Part shown: one piece after another, positions 50,736 through 60,192 of the stretch
Numbering within the stretch: the first letter of the stretch is position 1
Layout of the letters: the number at the start of each line of letters is the position of its first letter
Assembly (NCBI RefSeq): GCF_035013185.1
Contig: NZ_JAYGJO010000020.1
Location: forward strand, 1 to 64,000
Length of the DNA: 64,000 nt
From: Acerihabitans sp035013185
GTDB taxonomy: Bacteria; Pseudomonadota; Gammaproteobacteria; Enterobacterales; Enterobacteriaceae
Reading direction: 5' to 3'
Notes under the pieces: model-generated
The model's input: only the letters and a program-made list of their open reading frames with translations
Told to the model about the DNA's origin: nothing
The model's database searches: none
Translations under genes and position numbers: made by a program

Positions 50736-52028
50736 TCAATATATGATACCCATTCCGAGACCAATAATGGAGGACACGTTACCGCCCGCATCACAAAAGA
50801 TGTGTATGTCATCACGGGCCCCGACCCCGCCTGGGTCTTTATTACCAAAAACGTTAAAATACGCATTTCTTACGCGCTGGCTAGTATCATACAAATTGAT
50901 ACAGGCTATTGAATTGCCGGGACTTTTCCACACACCATCTTGGCAGTTAAGTATTGCCCCTGAGCCATTGCGAGCTATAGCGCCATTTGCGGGGCAACCA
51001 TTATCAGCTCCGACGACCATTCCAGAGTACAGAAAACCGTTAGCAACGATATTACCGTTGGCCTGAACATTATTCCGGGATTGAACTGTACCTCCCGTTA
51101 CTGTTCCCTTGCCAGTAATACTTCCGTTCGCATCGATGTTGCCCGTTGAATTAACGTATGCACCATAAAATCCACCTGCTGTTTGCACGTTTTTATCACC
51201 ATATGCTTTGATAGTTGAGGAATCGCCCATATACCAGCCACCGCCATATTTTGAAAAGTAAACACCACCGTCACCCGTTGTTCTGAACCAGCCTCCTGTA
51301 TATGTCTCACCACTGGTATTGGTTGTAGTACTTTTGAGTGTGGTTGTATTTGTATTGTTAACGTTATTCAAATCATTTGAATTAAGGTCAATGGCTGTAT
51401 TCATCCGATTAACTTCCGGGTGTCCAGAAACAGCTGATCGGTACAAATAATCGTTATCTATTTGACCATCAGTAAAAAATAGAGCAGAAGCAAGATGACC
51501 TGCATTGTTCCCAAGCTTATAGTTGGAAAGCGCCGTACTCCAACTGCCATATGCTCCTTTGACTACACCTGGTGTTGATGACGCGATATATCCCGCTGAA
51601 GCACCCGCTTTGTTGGCAATTTTGACCAAGCTACCGTCATTAATAGCAGCACCACCTGAACTAACAAGAATCGACTCCAACTTATTAACCGAGGGTTCTA
51701 TAGCGTAGAGTTGATATGTTTGCCCACGGGGACTAGTATCACCAAAGGAAGCAGGCAAATACTTTGTGGTTTTCAACATTTGCACGGTGATAACAGCAGG
51801 TGTTGTAGGTGACGCCACTGCCAACACAGCATCATAATTATCACTGATGTATTTTTGCGATGCCTTTGTCAGTGTATTTTGATACTGTGCAGTAGCAGCA
51901 TTCAATAATTCTTCCGCTTGTTTATTCTGATAATTCCAAACAGCGATTGTAGCTCCAGCGAGAATGGAAATCCCCCATATAACTTCTAAGAGAGTCATAC
52001 CGCTATGAATTTTTTTTAAACGCTTCAT
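50736..52028 (-). CDS. pilV: PilV-type minor pilin with tail-fibre-like tip
   Basis: The 430-residue prepilin has a leader MKRLKKIHSG, then MTLLEVIWG with Glu at +5, so it is cut by the prepilin peptidase. Residues about 240-300 contain GWFRTTGDGGVYFSKYGGGW and following repeats that look like phage tail-fibre modules. The C-terminal part has paired cysteines (near 347, 364, 379, 412). In IncI plasmids PilV is the tip adhesin that selects recipient cells, with its end switched by a shufflon. I see no shufflon segments or 19-bp repeats after this gene, so the tip appears fixed. Confidence 0.85.
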   Translation of the reverse strand: MKRLKKIHSGMTLLEVIWGISILAGATIAVWNYQNKQAEELLNAATAQYQNTLTKASQKYISDNYDAVLAVASPTTPAVITVQMLKTTKYLPASFGDTSPRGQTYQLYAIEPSVNKLESILVSSGGAAINDGSLVKIANKAGASAGYIASSTPGVVKGAYGSWSTALSNYKLGNNAGHLASALFFTDGQIDNDYLYRSAVSGHPEVNRMNTAIDLNSNDLNNVNNTNTTTLKSTTTNTSGETYTGGWFRTTGDGGVYFSKYGGGWYMGDSSTIKAYGDKNVQTAGGFYGAYVNSTGNIDANGSITGKGTVTGGTVQSRNNVQANGNIVANGFLYSGMVVGADNGCPANGAIARNGSGAILNCQDGVWKSPGNSIACINLYDTSQRVRNAYFNVFGNKDPGGVGARDDIHIFCDAGGNVSSIIGLGMGIIY

Positions 52029-52069
52029 AAAAATACCGCCATATGGTTATATTGGCATGTAAACAAGAA

Positions 52070-53002
52070 CTAACTCCACTGCTCTTGATTTAGTTGCTGT
52101 TGTATATCATTTTCTAAGGAGGTGAATTTTCCTTCTTTAATTTTAACCCTTGCCGCATCAGTTATTCGAAAACATATTGTTTCTAATACTTTATTAGTGA
52201 TCACACCTTGCGCCCTAGTCGATGTCAGAGTTTGAAAGATGACAAGGGTTAATCCTTCGGCAAGCGAACTCGCTATTTCATGACCGGCTAATGCACAATA
52301 CTTTTCTATTGCCTCACGGATACTTCCTGCATGAATTGTAGAAATGATTAAGTGTCCATTTATCGAAGCCACAGCTGTTTCCTTTGCTGTATCCGGCTCG
52401 CGTATTTCACCAATGAAAATCAAATCTGCCCCCGACCTAAGAGACCTGATCAGGGGTTCTTGATAACCACCATTAAAACGACTAGCCTGAGCCTGTATGC
52501 ACCTTCCGCTTCCGTGGATACCCGCGAGCAAAGTTTCTGTTGGATCTTCAATAGCCACACCAATACCACCGAATTTATTTAATCTATAGCTAACTATTGA
52601 TGCAGCTGTTGTGGTCTTACCGTGTCGCATCTTACCCGCAACTAAAATGAGTCCTTCCTGTTCTTTTATATTCAGAAGGTCAATTGTTGAATCGACCAGG
52701 TTTAGCTGGCTTAACTCTCTAATTTCAGATTCAATTTTTCTTAGAAAAAAAACAGGACAGTCATCAAAATCCTGTATTACAGTGACACGATATCTGACGC
52801 CATCATAAAATAATGAAAATTCAGGATTGTTTCTAGACTGGTTTTTTTCCAAGCACTTGGATTTAATATTTTGAATTTCCGTATGAAGATCAGTTGGAAC
52901 TGAGAAACGACCTTCTCCATCATGGTAATCTGAGAAATCAGAAGCTATGTATAAATCGATGAACTCAAGTTCACGTAAATTACTTGCCATTGAAGTACTC
53001 AT
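52070..53002 (-). CDS. PilT-like retraction ATPase
   Basis: The 310-residue product has a secretion-ATPase fold with Walker A AGKMRHGKTTT near 120-130. It also has the Asp box VAIEDPTE near 150, a Walker B reading LIFIGEIREPDTA near 192-204, and the His box HLIISTIHAGS near 214-224. It lacks the zinc element of assembly ATPases and fits the PilT class that pulls pili back. IncI1 R64 has no such ATPase (its PilT is a transglycosylase), so this pilus may retract like the bundle-forming pilus with BfpF. Confidence 0.8.
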   Translation of the reverse strand: MSTSMASNLRELEFIDLYIASDFSDYHDGEGRFSVPTDLHTEIQNIKSKCLEKNQSRNNPEFSLFYDGVRYRVTVIQDFDDCPVFFLRKIESEIRELSQLNLVDSTIDLLNIKEQEGLILVAGKMRHGKTTTAASIVSYRLNKFGGIGVAIEDPTETLLAGIHGSGRCIQAQASRFNGGYQEPLIRSLRSGADLIFIGEIREPDTAKETAVASINGHLIISTIHAGSIREAIEKYCALAGHEIASSLAEGLTLVIFQTLTSTRAQGVITNKVLETICFRITDAARVKIKEGKFTSLENDIQQQLNQEQWS

Positions 53003-53048
53003 AGAGTAAAGGAGGGTTAATGTATCCCTAAAATAAATGGTTTATAAA

Positions 53049-53585
53049 TTAAATAGTGCTTTTCCAGACCAATGTGTTTGAATCTGAGTTACAGGCTGTT
53101 GATGATAGCGCAGGTGTAACTTCACCTGTTAATACTGTACCGTTAACCGTCGTTGTGGAAAAAGTACTGCTTTTCGACATTTGCACGGATAACTTATTAC
53201 AAGCTTGCTTAGGTACTGAAGAATAGCTAATTGTATAATAAGTGCTTGCTCCCGTAGCCAACACGGCACCACCATAGCTGTTTTTGATACCTGTCCCGGT
53301 ATCAGTCATATCACCAGGAATCAAATTATTGTTCTTCAGATATGTATATAAATCACCAGTTGGATAGCCGCTCGACGTCCAGAGGTTCCCGGAAATGCCA
53401 TTGCTGAGCATAGCAATATGCCCCTGTTCAGCGTTAACTCCAGCACTTTCGTTTGCAGTGCCTACACGCCCCATGATCGCATAGAGCATCCCGCCCAGAA
53501 TAACGATTCCAGCAAGAATTTCAATCAGTGTCACCCCAGCGTGGAGTTTCTTTTTTTGAAAACGCGTTAATGTATTCATAATCAC
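53049..53585 (-). CDS. pilS: PilS-type major type IVb pilin
   Basis: The 178-residue prepilin has a short leader ending KKLHAG, then VTLIEILAGIVILGGMLYA, with Glu at +5 and the hydrophobic assembly helix. The mature protein is about 155 residues and has two cysteines (near residues 133 and 163) that probably close the C-terminal disulfide loop typical of type IVb pilins. The first mature residue is Val, unlike the usual Met, Leu or Trp. It lies between pilR and the retraction ATPase gene. Confidence 0.9.
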   Translation of the reverse strand: MIMNTLTRFQKKKLHAGVTLIEILAGIVILGGMLYAIMGRVGTANESAGVNAEQGHIAMLSNGISGNLWTSSGYPTGDLYTYLKNNNLIPGDMTDTGTGIKNSYGGAVLATGASTYYTISYSSVPKQACNKLSVQMSKSSTFSTTTVNGTVLTGEVTPALSSTACNSDSNTLVWKSTI

Positions 53586-53709
53586 CTATTGTTAGTTTGA
53601 ATAACCGCATGATGCTAATATAATATATTCTTTAATGAAGTTATTTATTATAATTCACCGAGGTTAACTAGAGTATATTATTTAAAGGGAAATTATTAAA
53701 TATAATTCA

Positions 53710-54795
53710 TTACGGATTAACAACCATGTTAGCCATGTCATTCATGCCTAATGTAACGAATAAAATAGCGGCACCAACCAGTGCAATACCTACGTTAAAA
53801 AGTACTGATGCCATCAGATCTACTTTAACTACGCTTTCCTCCAACCATTCCCGCGCATAATCGTTTAGTACCAAATCTAATTTACCACCATCGGAAATGG
53901 CTTTTATGAACTGGATAGCCTCTCTGTCTGGAAAATCATAACCAGAATTCGCCAACGCATCACCAAACTTAACACCACTATTAATACCAAATAGAGCAGC
54001 ATGAACACGCTCTTTGTACCATGGAGATGCTTCCTGCATAATTTCAGCAAGCGCAACGTTGAGCTTTACACCAGATGATACCAATGCCGAAAGAGAAAGA
54101 AGGAAAGACGCCCCAATTACTGTACGATATATCGAATAAGGTGGAATTCGATCAAGCCATACTCTCAAACTTCCAAAAGAATACGGAAATGAAGCCATAA
54201 CTAAAAACACAAAAAATATCACTACGATCAAAAGATATATACCATAATTTGTAATGAACATTGACAGTTCATAAAGAAATTTGGCATTTCCTTCCCAAGA
54301 TGCTGGATTACTCATTTTCGCAAAGGGTGGAATTAACTTATATGAAATAAAATATAAAAGATATCCAACCGACAAGATCAGAAAAATAGGATATCCTACA
54401 GCCTTAGCTATTGAACCTTTCATTTTCCCTTGTGTATTCAACACGTCAATTAAATCATTTAACTGAGCAATCAGTCGACTCCCCTTTTCACCTGCACGAA
54501 GCATACTGGCTTCATGGTGCGGAATCCATCGACCTAATGCTGTCCCTAACGAGTCACCGCTACCCACAGCCTGATAGCAGTTTAGTAAAATAATTGCGAC
54601 TGAGTTTGTTTTTTTCTTACCACCATTACTATAAATTTCATAAAGTCTGAAAAGTGCTTTTTGCAGCTGGACTTCATTCTTAAGCATCACTGCAATTGAT
54701 TTATAAATACGCTTACGACGCTTCGTATCAAAGTTTAATTTGTGCCAGTTATGGTTTACTACTTCAGCGAAAGAAAAAAGACTCATTGAAATCAT
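53710..54795 (-). CDS. pilR: PilR-type inner-membrane pilus assembly platform (T2SSF family)
   Basis: The 361-residue protein has the T2SSF arrangement: cytoplasmic domain, hydrophobic segments near 135-155 and 183-203, a second cytoplasmic domain, and a last segment near 333-355. Motifs LRAGEKGSRLIAQLNDL and FIKAISDGGKLD match the two repeated domains. It works with the PilQ ATPase to build the pilus. Start at 54795 overlaps pilQ by four bases; an internal ATG at 54786 is also possible. Confidence 0.9.
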   Translation of the reverse strand: MISMSLFSFAEVVNHNWHKLNFDTKRRKRIYKSIAVMLKNEVQLQKALFRLYEIYSNGGKKKTNSVAIILLNCYQAVGSGDSLGTALGRWIPHHEASMLRAGEKGSRLIAQLNDLIDVLNTQGKMKGSIAKAVGYPIFLILSVGYLLYFISYKLIPPFAKMSNPASWEGNAKFLYELSMFITNYGIYLLIVVIFFVFLVMASFPYSFGSLRVWLDRIPPYSIYRTVIGASFLLSLSALVSSGVKLNVALAEIMQEASPWYKERVHAALFGINSGVKFGDALANSGYDFPDREAIQFIKAISDGGKLDLVLNDYAREWLEESVVKVDLMASVLFNVGIALVGAAILFVTLGMNDMANMVVNP

Positions 54796-56330
54796 TCCTC
54801 ATCCAGCAAGCAGGCATACTGTTCTGCAATATCAGGATCAATATCACCACTATTTATTTTCTGAATAAGGTGATGACTCAATGGTTTTCCATGTTCTGTA
54901 TTGATCCAATAATGACGCGCCGCTGCGTTACCTTCTTTTTTAAATACATTGAGAAGTTCAAAACTTGGCATGATAATTTCAGCTACAACGGTTCGACCTT
55001 CAATCCCACTGTAATTACATTGATTACACCCCGGCCCCATCAAATAAATATTACCCTTTATATATTCTGTTCTTTCTTTTATACGAAATAATAAATCTTC
55101 TTCGAGTTTATTTTCATTTTCCTTGGTCAGCTTTATTCGACATGATTTGCAAGTTACTGGTACAAGACATTGGTTAACTAGTCCGATTACGAGTTTTGGA
55201 TTTGATAGAAGGCTCATTTGGATACCTTCATCTTCTAGGCGATCCAATATAGATGTTGAATCGTTAGCATGTACAGTTGCATACACCTGATGTCCTGTCA
55301 TTCCCGCTCGGAAAACAGCTTGAGCAGAAGCTTTATCCCTTGCCTCACCAACTACCACGATATCTGGGTCGAGACGTAAAGCACTTGAAATTGAACGCGC
55401 CCACGAAGCACTCACTTCTGCTTCATCATCAAAATCCTCACATAAAACAGGAGTGTGATTGACATCATCAATTGAGTTTTCTGGCGGGTTTTCAATAGTA
55501 AAAATGTGTTTAGTGCCTTTAGTAGATACAACTAATTCGCGCATTATGCATTCAAGCGTTGTGGTTTTACCTGAACCTGTTTCCCCTGACAATATGATAA
55601 TGCCACGCCTTTTTTTCTGCATCTTACGCATCATGGCAAGATGGTAATCAGCATAACCCAGCATTTTAATTGTGAGATCTGACTTAGAATTATCTTTCAT
55701 AAGTCGTATGACCATCAATGAGCCAACATCCGTAGGAGTCGTCGATACACGCGCACCTATAAGACCTAACTCTTTGAGAATTTCTTTCCTGATTCGGCCA
55801 TCCTGTTTTTTACCTTCTTTATGGTGGGTGTCAGATACATCAAGCATTGAAGGATAGATAGTAGGAATGAGCTGTTTTACTCTGTCAGTTCGTGAACTCA
55901 ATGGTTGAGCTATAAGATTACCGTTAATTCTAAATTTAATTACACTTTTACCATCGCGATCAATTAAATGAATATCTGAAGAACCCTTCTTCATTGCATC
56001 TTTAATAATTGATAACACTATGGATTGGTTTGTTGTAGCATCACCATGATTTTCAACTTCATGGGTATATGCAGCAGAAATACTCTCATAATTAGTAATA
56101 TTTATTTCATACTGGACATCCTGGCGATCAAGACGATCCATAAATGAGATCACATTTATATCAGATTGTTTTCCATCACAAATATGAAGAAATTTATTTT
56201 CCTCATCAAATATACATATACCACGAAGTACTTCATTTGTTGCGGGAATATACCAGTTAGAATTTTCATTCGGAACAATTATCTTATAACTTGCACCCGT
56301 ATTAATTGGTACTAATTCAAGAGCCGACAT
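54792..56330 (-). CDS. pilQ: PilQ-type pilus assembly ATPase (T2SSE family)
   Basis: The 512-residue product has Walker A GETGSGKTTT near 247-256, the Asp box FTIENPPE, Walker B DIVVVGEARD and the His box YATVHAND. A four-cysteine zinc element follows (CKSC, then CNQC), characteristic of extension ATPases. It powers thin-pilus assembly. It overlaps pilP by 14 bp and pilR by four. Complete by length and motifs. Confidence 0.95.
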   Translation of the reverse strand: MSALELVPINTGASYKIIVPNENSNWYIPATNEVLRGICIFDEENKFLHICDGKQSDINVISFMDRLDRQDVQYEINITNYESISAAYTHEVENHGDATTNQSIVLSIIKDAMKKGSSDIHLIDRDGKSVIKFRINGNLIAQPLSSRTDRVKQLIPTIYPSMLDVSDTHHKEGKKQDGRIRKEILKELGLIGARVSTTPTDVGSLMVIRLMKDNSKSDLTIKMLGYADYHLAMMRKMQKKRRGIIILSGETGSGKTTTLECIMRELVVSTKGTKHIFTIENPPENSIDDVNHTPVLCEDFDDEAEVSASWARSISSALRLDPDIVVVGEARDKASAQAVFRAGMTGHQVYATVHANDSTSILDRLEDEGIQMSLLSNPKLVIGLVNQCLVPVTCKSCRIKLTKENENKLEEDLLFRIKERTEYIKGNIYLMGPGCNQCNYSGIEGRTVVAEIIMPSFELLNVFKKEGNAAARHYWINTEHGKPLSHHLIQKINSGDIDPDIAEQYACLLDEE

Positions 56331-56823
56331 TAATCACCTTCCCATCTTGCATTAATTGAACACGATCAACCGTTACGGATTTCACTACATAACCACCAGG
56401 CAAGGTGTCTCCGCTTTTTGCCTCAACAGACGAGCCATCAGATAATTTAAATAACGCGGTAAGCTTCACACCACCATAAACTGCCGCTAGCCGTGGCACT
56501 TTGCTTTCCACAGAATCCTGGGTTTTAGCTTGTGATGCAGTCATTGGTGGAAGGCTGTACATCCCTGGCATACCTGTCTGGTTTTGAGGTAATTGAGCAT
56601 CATCAAAGACACCTTTTCTTGCCTTACCTAATTTGTAACGTGCCTTCTCCAGTTCAAAGAGTTCTTTTGTATAATTTATCTGCTGTTTAATATTAGTCAT
56701 ATCCATGACCGACAGTGGAAGGCCATTATCTTTCTCCTGTGACGTATTTTCAGCCGCTAGGACTGAATTAATGAACAGCCATCCTATTGCTAGAAAAATA
56801 ATTTTCTTCTTAACGTTTTGCAT
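56317..56823 (-). CDS. pilP: PilP-type pilus biogenesis protein
   Basis: The 168-residue product has an N-terminal signal segment (KKIIFLAIGWLFINSVLAAE) and a periplasmic part. The C-terminal strand domain (VKLTALFKLSDGSSVEAKSG, then GGYVVKSVTVDRVQLM) fits the PilP family, which links the inner-membrane complex with the secretin. It overlaps both pilO and pilQ by 14 bp. Confidence 0.8.
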   Translation of the reverse strand: MQNVKKKIIFLAIGWLFINSVLAAENTSQEKDNGLPLSVMDMTNIKQQINYTKELFELEKARYKLGKARKGVFDDAQLPQNQTGMPGMYSLPPMTASQAKTQDSVESKVPRLAAVYGGVKLTALFKLSDGSSVEAKSGDTLPGGYVVKSVTVDRVQLMQDGKVINVGS

Positions 56824-58465
56824 AGAGTTTGCCTATGGTTGTCCAGCTATAATTAGATTCACTAATATTCGTAATTATTGATTCAATTCTGACAACAGAA
56901 AGATTAGTGTTTGTAAAAATATTGCTTGGTTCAAAACCTGACTTCACCTCAAAAGAAGTAGTACTCCAAGGCGCTAACTGAGTCTTTTCTTCTGATACAG
57001 TTTGCCCCGGCAATTTTGGAAGTTTTTCAATTTCAGTATTTTTGAAGTTATATTCAGCCTCTACCTGTTGAAATTGCGAAGCAAAGGAACTCATCAGGTC
57101 TGTCAAAGACCCGGGCTCTTCATTTCCTGCTGGTCTCATTGCATTAGAAATAACCACATAACCCCGATTGCCATTTTGATCACCAGGTATGTCAGCCGCG
57201 ACTCCAAATATACGCGTTACGTCGCGACGAAAATCGTCAACAGTTGAATAAACACCACGTACATAATCGAGTTTAATGTTTTTTTCCTGACAATCAATTT
57301 TTATGAGTGCCCACCCCCCCCCCATATAAGTTGGGATTTCTTTCAACCTTCGGTGACAAATATCCAGAAACTCTCTAACACTTGGTTTACTCACCCATGG
57401 GCGTACTAAATCATTAATTTTTACGTCTGAACCAGTTGCCTCCCTGATTCTTTTCCGCTGTAAAGCGATACGATCGTTTTCTGCTTGTTGTAAACGCTGA
57501 AACTCAATTTCTCTCAGATGAGCATTATATCTGTCATATGAAATATACATACAACCTATAACAATAAGTAAACCAACGACGCCTATCTCGCGCTTGGTCA
57601 TTCCCCATGTAAGTTGTTTAAGTTTATAACCCTTATTAAGACTCGCAGGCGAAAGTAAATCACTTAGAATGATTTCACTTTCGCCTCTACCCCAATCTGA
57701 TGGGAAATAATATTTGTGCAACTTTTTTGTTGAGCTATACAGACTATTTATTTTACCCTGCAATCGTTCTATTTCTTTACGTGTCCCCAATTTATCACTT
57801 TGAGGTACAACGTTACCATCAACTACAGCAAGGATGTAATAAAGCTTTTCATCGGATTGATCTGTCATATTGCTTTTTTGAATATTCATCATAGCACTTT
57901 CAGCAATTTCTACCGAACATAAATTCACATCCGAAACTGACAAATTCTGGTCTTCTTTCTTATTTTCCTTTACATATTTTTCTTTTCTGCCATGATTGCG
58001 CATCATTGGGGGAGCGATTTCGAAAACACCCAGCCATGCAGCACCCTCGCTATATATTTCATTTTCAGGATTATGCTCTTCTTCAACTTTTTGTTGCAGC
58101 AGTTGATCGCTTAGATGTACCTGCTCAAGAATACCGGCCAGAGTTGAAGCCAAGCTATACATCTCTTTATTTACGCCCTTATTCTTGCCAACATAGCCTG
58201 CCTGAGCTTTCATCAATCGTTCACGAATTGCCACAACGTCCATGTTGTTTTCGCGCCCAAAACGTCTGGCTTCACTCATAATCCCACGAGCATTTGAAAT
58301 CGTATTCCAAACAAGACCAGAGACAAAATCTGCCCCATTAATGCGGAGTACGTCGATTTTCTGATTAATGAGCGGCTTTGAGGAACCAGCTTGGCCGCTG
58401 TTTCCTCGCGCTATATGAGAGCTTTTAAATTTCTTTATAACAGAATCGATTACCTTGTTCGTCAT
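56810..58465 (-). CDS. pilO: PilO-type (PilO2) pilus protein with a 10-base G run
   Basis: The 551-residue product has a cytoplasmic half, a single membrane segment near 294-310 (IGVVGLLIVIGCMYISY), a short coiled coil and a periplasmic half, as in IncI PilO. It links the inner-membrane ATPase platform to the periplasm. Codons 381-384 (MGGGW) are encoded by ten consecutive G residues (57314-57323 read from the reverse strand), a run that can slip in replication. A one-base change would truncate the protein, so pilus production could switch. Confidence 0.85.
   Translation of the reverse strand: MTNKVIDSVIKKFKSSHIARGNSGQAGSSKPLINQKIDVLRINGADFVSGLVWNTISNARGIMSEARRFGRENNMDVVAIRERLMKAQAGYVGKNKGVNKEMYSLASTLAGILEQVHLSDQLLQQKVEEEHNPENEIYSEGAAWLGVFEIAPPMMRNHGRKEKYVKENKKEDQNLSVSDVNLCSVEIAESAMMNIQKSNMTDQSDEKLYYILAVVDGNVVPQSDKLGTRKEIERLQGKINSLYSSTKKLHKYYFPSDWGRGESEIILSDLLSPASLNKGYKLKQLTWGMTKREIGVVGLLIVIGCMYISYDRYNAHLREIEFQRLQQAENDRIALQRKRIREATGSDVKINDLVRPWVSKPSVREFLDICHRRLKEIPTYMGGGWALIKIDCQEKNIKLDYVRGVYSTVDDFRRDVTRIFGVAADIPGDQNGNRGYVVISNAMRPAGNEEPGSLTDLMSSFASQFQQVEAEYNFKNTEIEKLPKLPGQTVSEEKTQLAPWSTTSFEVKSGFEPSNIFTNTNLSVVRIESIITNISESNYSWTTIGKLYAKR
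57314..57323 (-). repeat. Ten-base homopolymer run inside pilO
   Basis: Ten consecutive C residues on the forward strand (G on the coding strand) encode part of the glycine stretch near residue 382. It is the longest C/G run I noticed in the window. Runs of this length inside surface-structure genes are known slip sites in other bacteria. Confidence 0.9.
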
Positions 58466-58474
58466 TTCGCGCCC

Positions 58475-60190
58475 TTACCCCAAAATTACAGGCGTGATCA
58501 CGATCACAATTACATCACGTTGTGAGTTGCGATTTCGTTCACCGCCAAGACCCCAGAATGACGCACCACCAATACCTGATTTATTTCCTGTATCTGCTGC
58601 CTGCTCGTAACCCGCCATTACCAGCGTCTGCCCACTACGGAGTTTCACTCGCTGACTAAAAACTCGGCTGTCAACTTCCGGCATCTCAATTCCATCAGTA
58701 TCTGTACCGATTTTACGGATCTGAATCAGTGAACTAAGATTGATTGTGTATTGAAGGAGCAGATCGCGTGTGTCAGGCATGATGTACGGCAACAGCGTCA
58801 TATTGAAACCGGTAGTCACTGCACCCGGAGTCAGGCTTGTCTGGCTACCTACGTTCGCAGAGGTTGTTGTAGAGCGTTCCGCAAGGTAACTGGTCGTTCT
58901 GGCAACCTGTACCGGCGCAGGTTGTAAATTAAGTGTTGTGATTGACGGACTAGTGACAACTGATACCTTACCTTGCTCAGACAGCGCTGAAATCAGGGCT
59001 GATGTGCCAGAGAACCGATCATTGGGATCGATAATTTTGATTGAACCAGATGTTAAGCCGGTGCTAACTGAACTAAAGGCATTGGTAATGTTAAAACCCC
59101 ATTTACCGCTCATGGATTTGTAAACAAGATCCATATTGACGCCTAACTCATCAGTGTCTTTTAATGTGACTGAGAGAATTTTTACGTTCAGCAAAACTTG
59201 CTGAGTTATTTTTTTATTCTCATTATCAACATAACGACCAATTCGCTGTAATGCAGCTGGCGTGTCAGTTACGGTTACGTTTCCGGTTGAAGCAGAAAGC
59301 TGTAAACGCCCAACATTTGGCGTCAAAAGACTACGCAGGTTTTTTTCAATATCAGCAAGCAGATCACTTTTAATTGATGACGAAGTAGACGAGTTAGAAC
59401 CAGAGTCGCCACTCACGCCACCTGAGCTTGATGAACTGCTCCCAGATGCACCACCGGATGCACCGGTACTTGTCGAAGTGCCTGCCGTCACACGAGTAGC
59501 TGTTTCTGTCGCTGAGGGCATAGCCATGATTGAGAACGTTTTGGAATCAATATATGACACTGTAATGCCAGTGCTGTCATCATAATGATAGAACAGCCCC
59601 GCCAGTGATGTCAGTCTGTCCATAACACCGGCAAGTGTACCCTGATACGAAAATTTGAAGTTCTGAACAGAAGATGGTCGAGAGCTGTACGATGTAGTTA
59701 AACCTGTATTACCATTAGGTACAGGCGGTAATGTCACATTGCCAGGTATCTCTGGCGGTGCAGGAATTTGGGTAGAAGGTGAACCGCTCACAGGCACACT
59801 GGCTGTGGATACGGATGACAGTAAACCTACCGCATCTGGAGTAAGCCGGATCGCAACGCCACAGTTTGACGAAATGGTCTCAATTGCGTCAAAAAAGCTG
59901 ATGGGCATTTTAGGCGCATATGTACAAGGCCGGTTAAGCGCAGCGGGAATATTCTGCATGGACTTTTGCTCAACGACTTGAGTATCAACCCAAACGCCAT
60001 TCTTAATAGTAAATCCAGAATCAATGTCAGATCGCTGATTACGCATACCACTGGCAATACGTGTTGTCTGATTTGCAGTATTGTCTGCTTTAGCAATTGT
60101 ATCGTTAATGTTTTTATAAGCGCATCCAGAGAGTGAGGCAATTAAGAACGACAATAAAACTGCTTTAGATAGTGCTAATTTTAATTTCAT
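58475..60190 (-). CDS. pilN: PilN-type outer-membrane secretin
   Basis: The 571-residue lipoprotein has a signal ending LIASLSGC, with the lipidated Cys at 23. A central Ser/Gly-rich linker (about 225-260) precedes the secretin core, which has TSPSITTLN near 408-416, and a C-terminal segment with VDSRVFSQRVKLRSGQTLV and VIVIVITPVIL. It forms the outer-membrane ring through which the pilus passes. It lies 2 bp downstream of pilL and 9 bp upstream of pilO. Length matches R64 PilN (about 560). Confidence 0.95.
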   Translation of the reverse strand: MKLKLALSKAVLLSFLIASLSGCAYKNINDTIAKADNTANQTTRIASGMRNQRSDIDSGFTIKNGVWVDTQVVEQKSMQNIPAALNRPCTYAPKMPISFFDAIETISSNCGVAIRLTPDAVGLLSSVSTASVPVSGSPSTQIPAPPEIPGNVTLPPVPNGNTGLTTSYSSRPSSVQNFKFSYQGTLAGVMDRLTSLAGLFYHYDDSTGITVSYIDSKTFSIMAMPSATETATRVTAGTSTSTGASGGASGSSSSSSGGVSGDSGSNSSTSSSIKSDLLADIEKNLRSLLTPNVGRLQLSASTGNVTVTDTPAALQRIGRYVDNENKKITQQVLLNVKILSVTLKDTDELGVNMDLVYKSMSGKWGFNITNAFSSVSTGLTSGSIKIIDPNDRFSGTSALISALSEQGKVSVVTSPSITTLNLQPAPVQVARTTSYLAERSTTTSANVGSQTSLTPGAVTTGFNMTLLPYIMPDTRDLLLQYTINLSSLIQIRKIGTDTDGIEMPEVDSRVFSQRVKLRSGQTLVMAGYEQAADTGNKSGIGGASFWGLGGERNRNSQRDVIVIVITPVILG

Positions 60191-60192
60191 AA

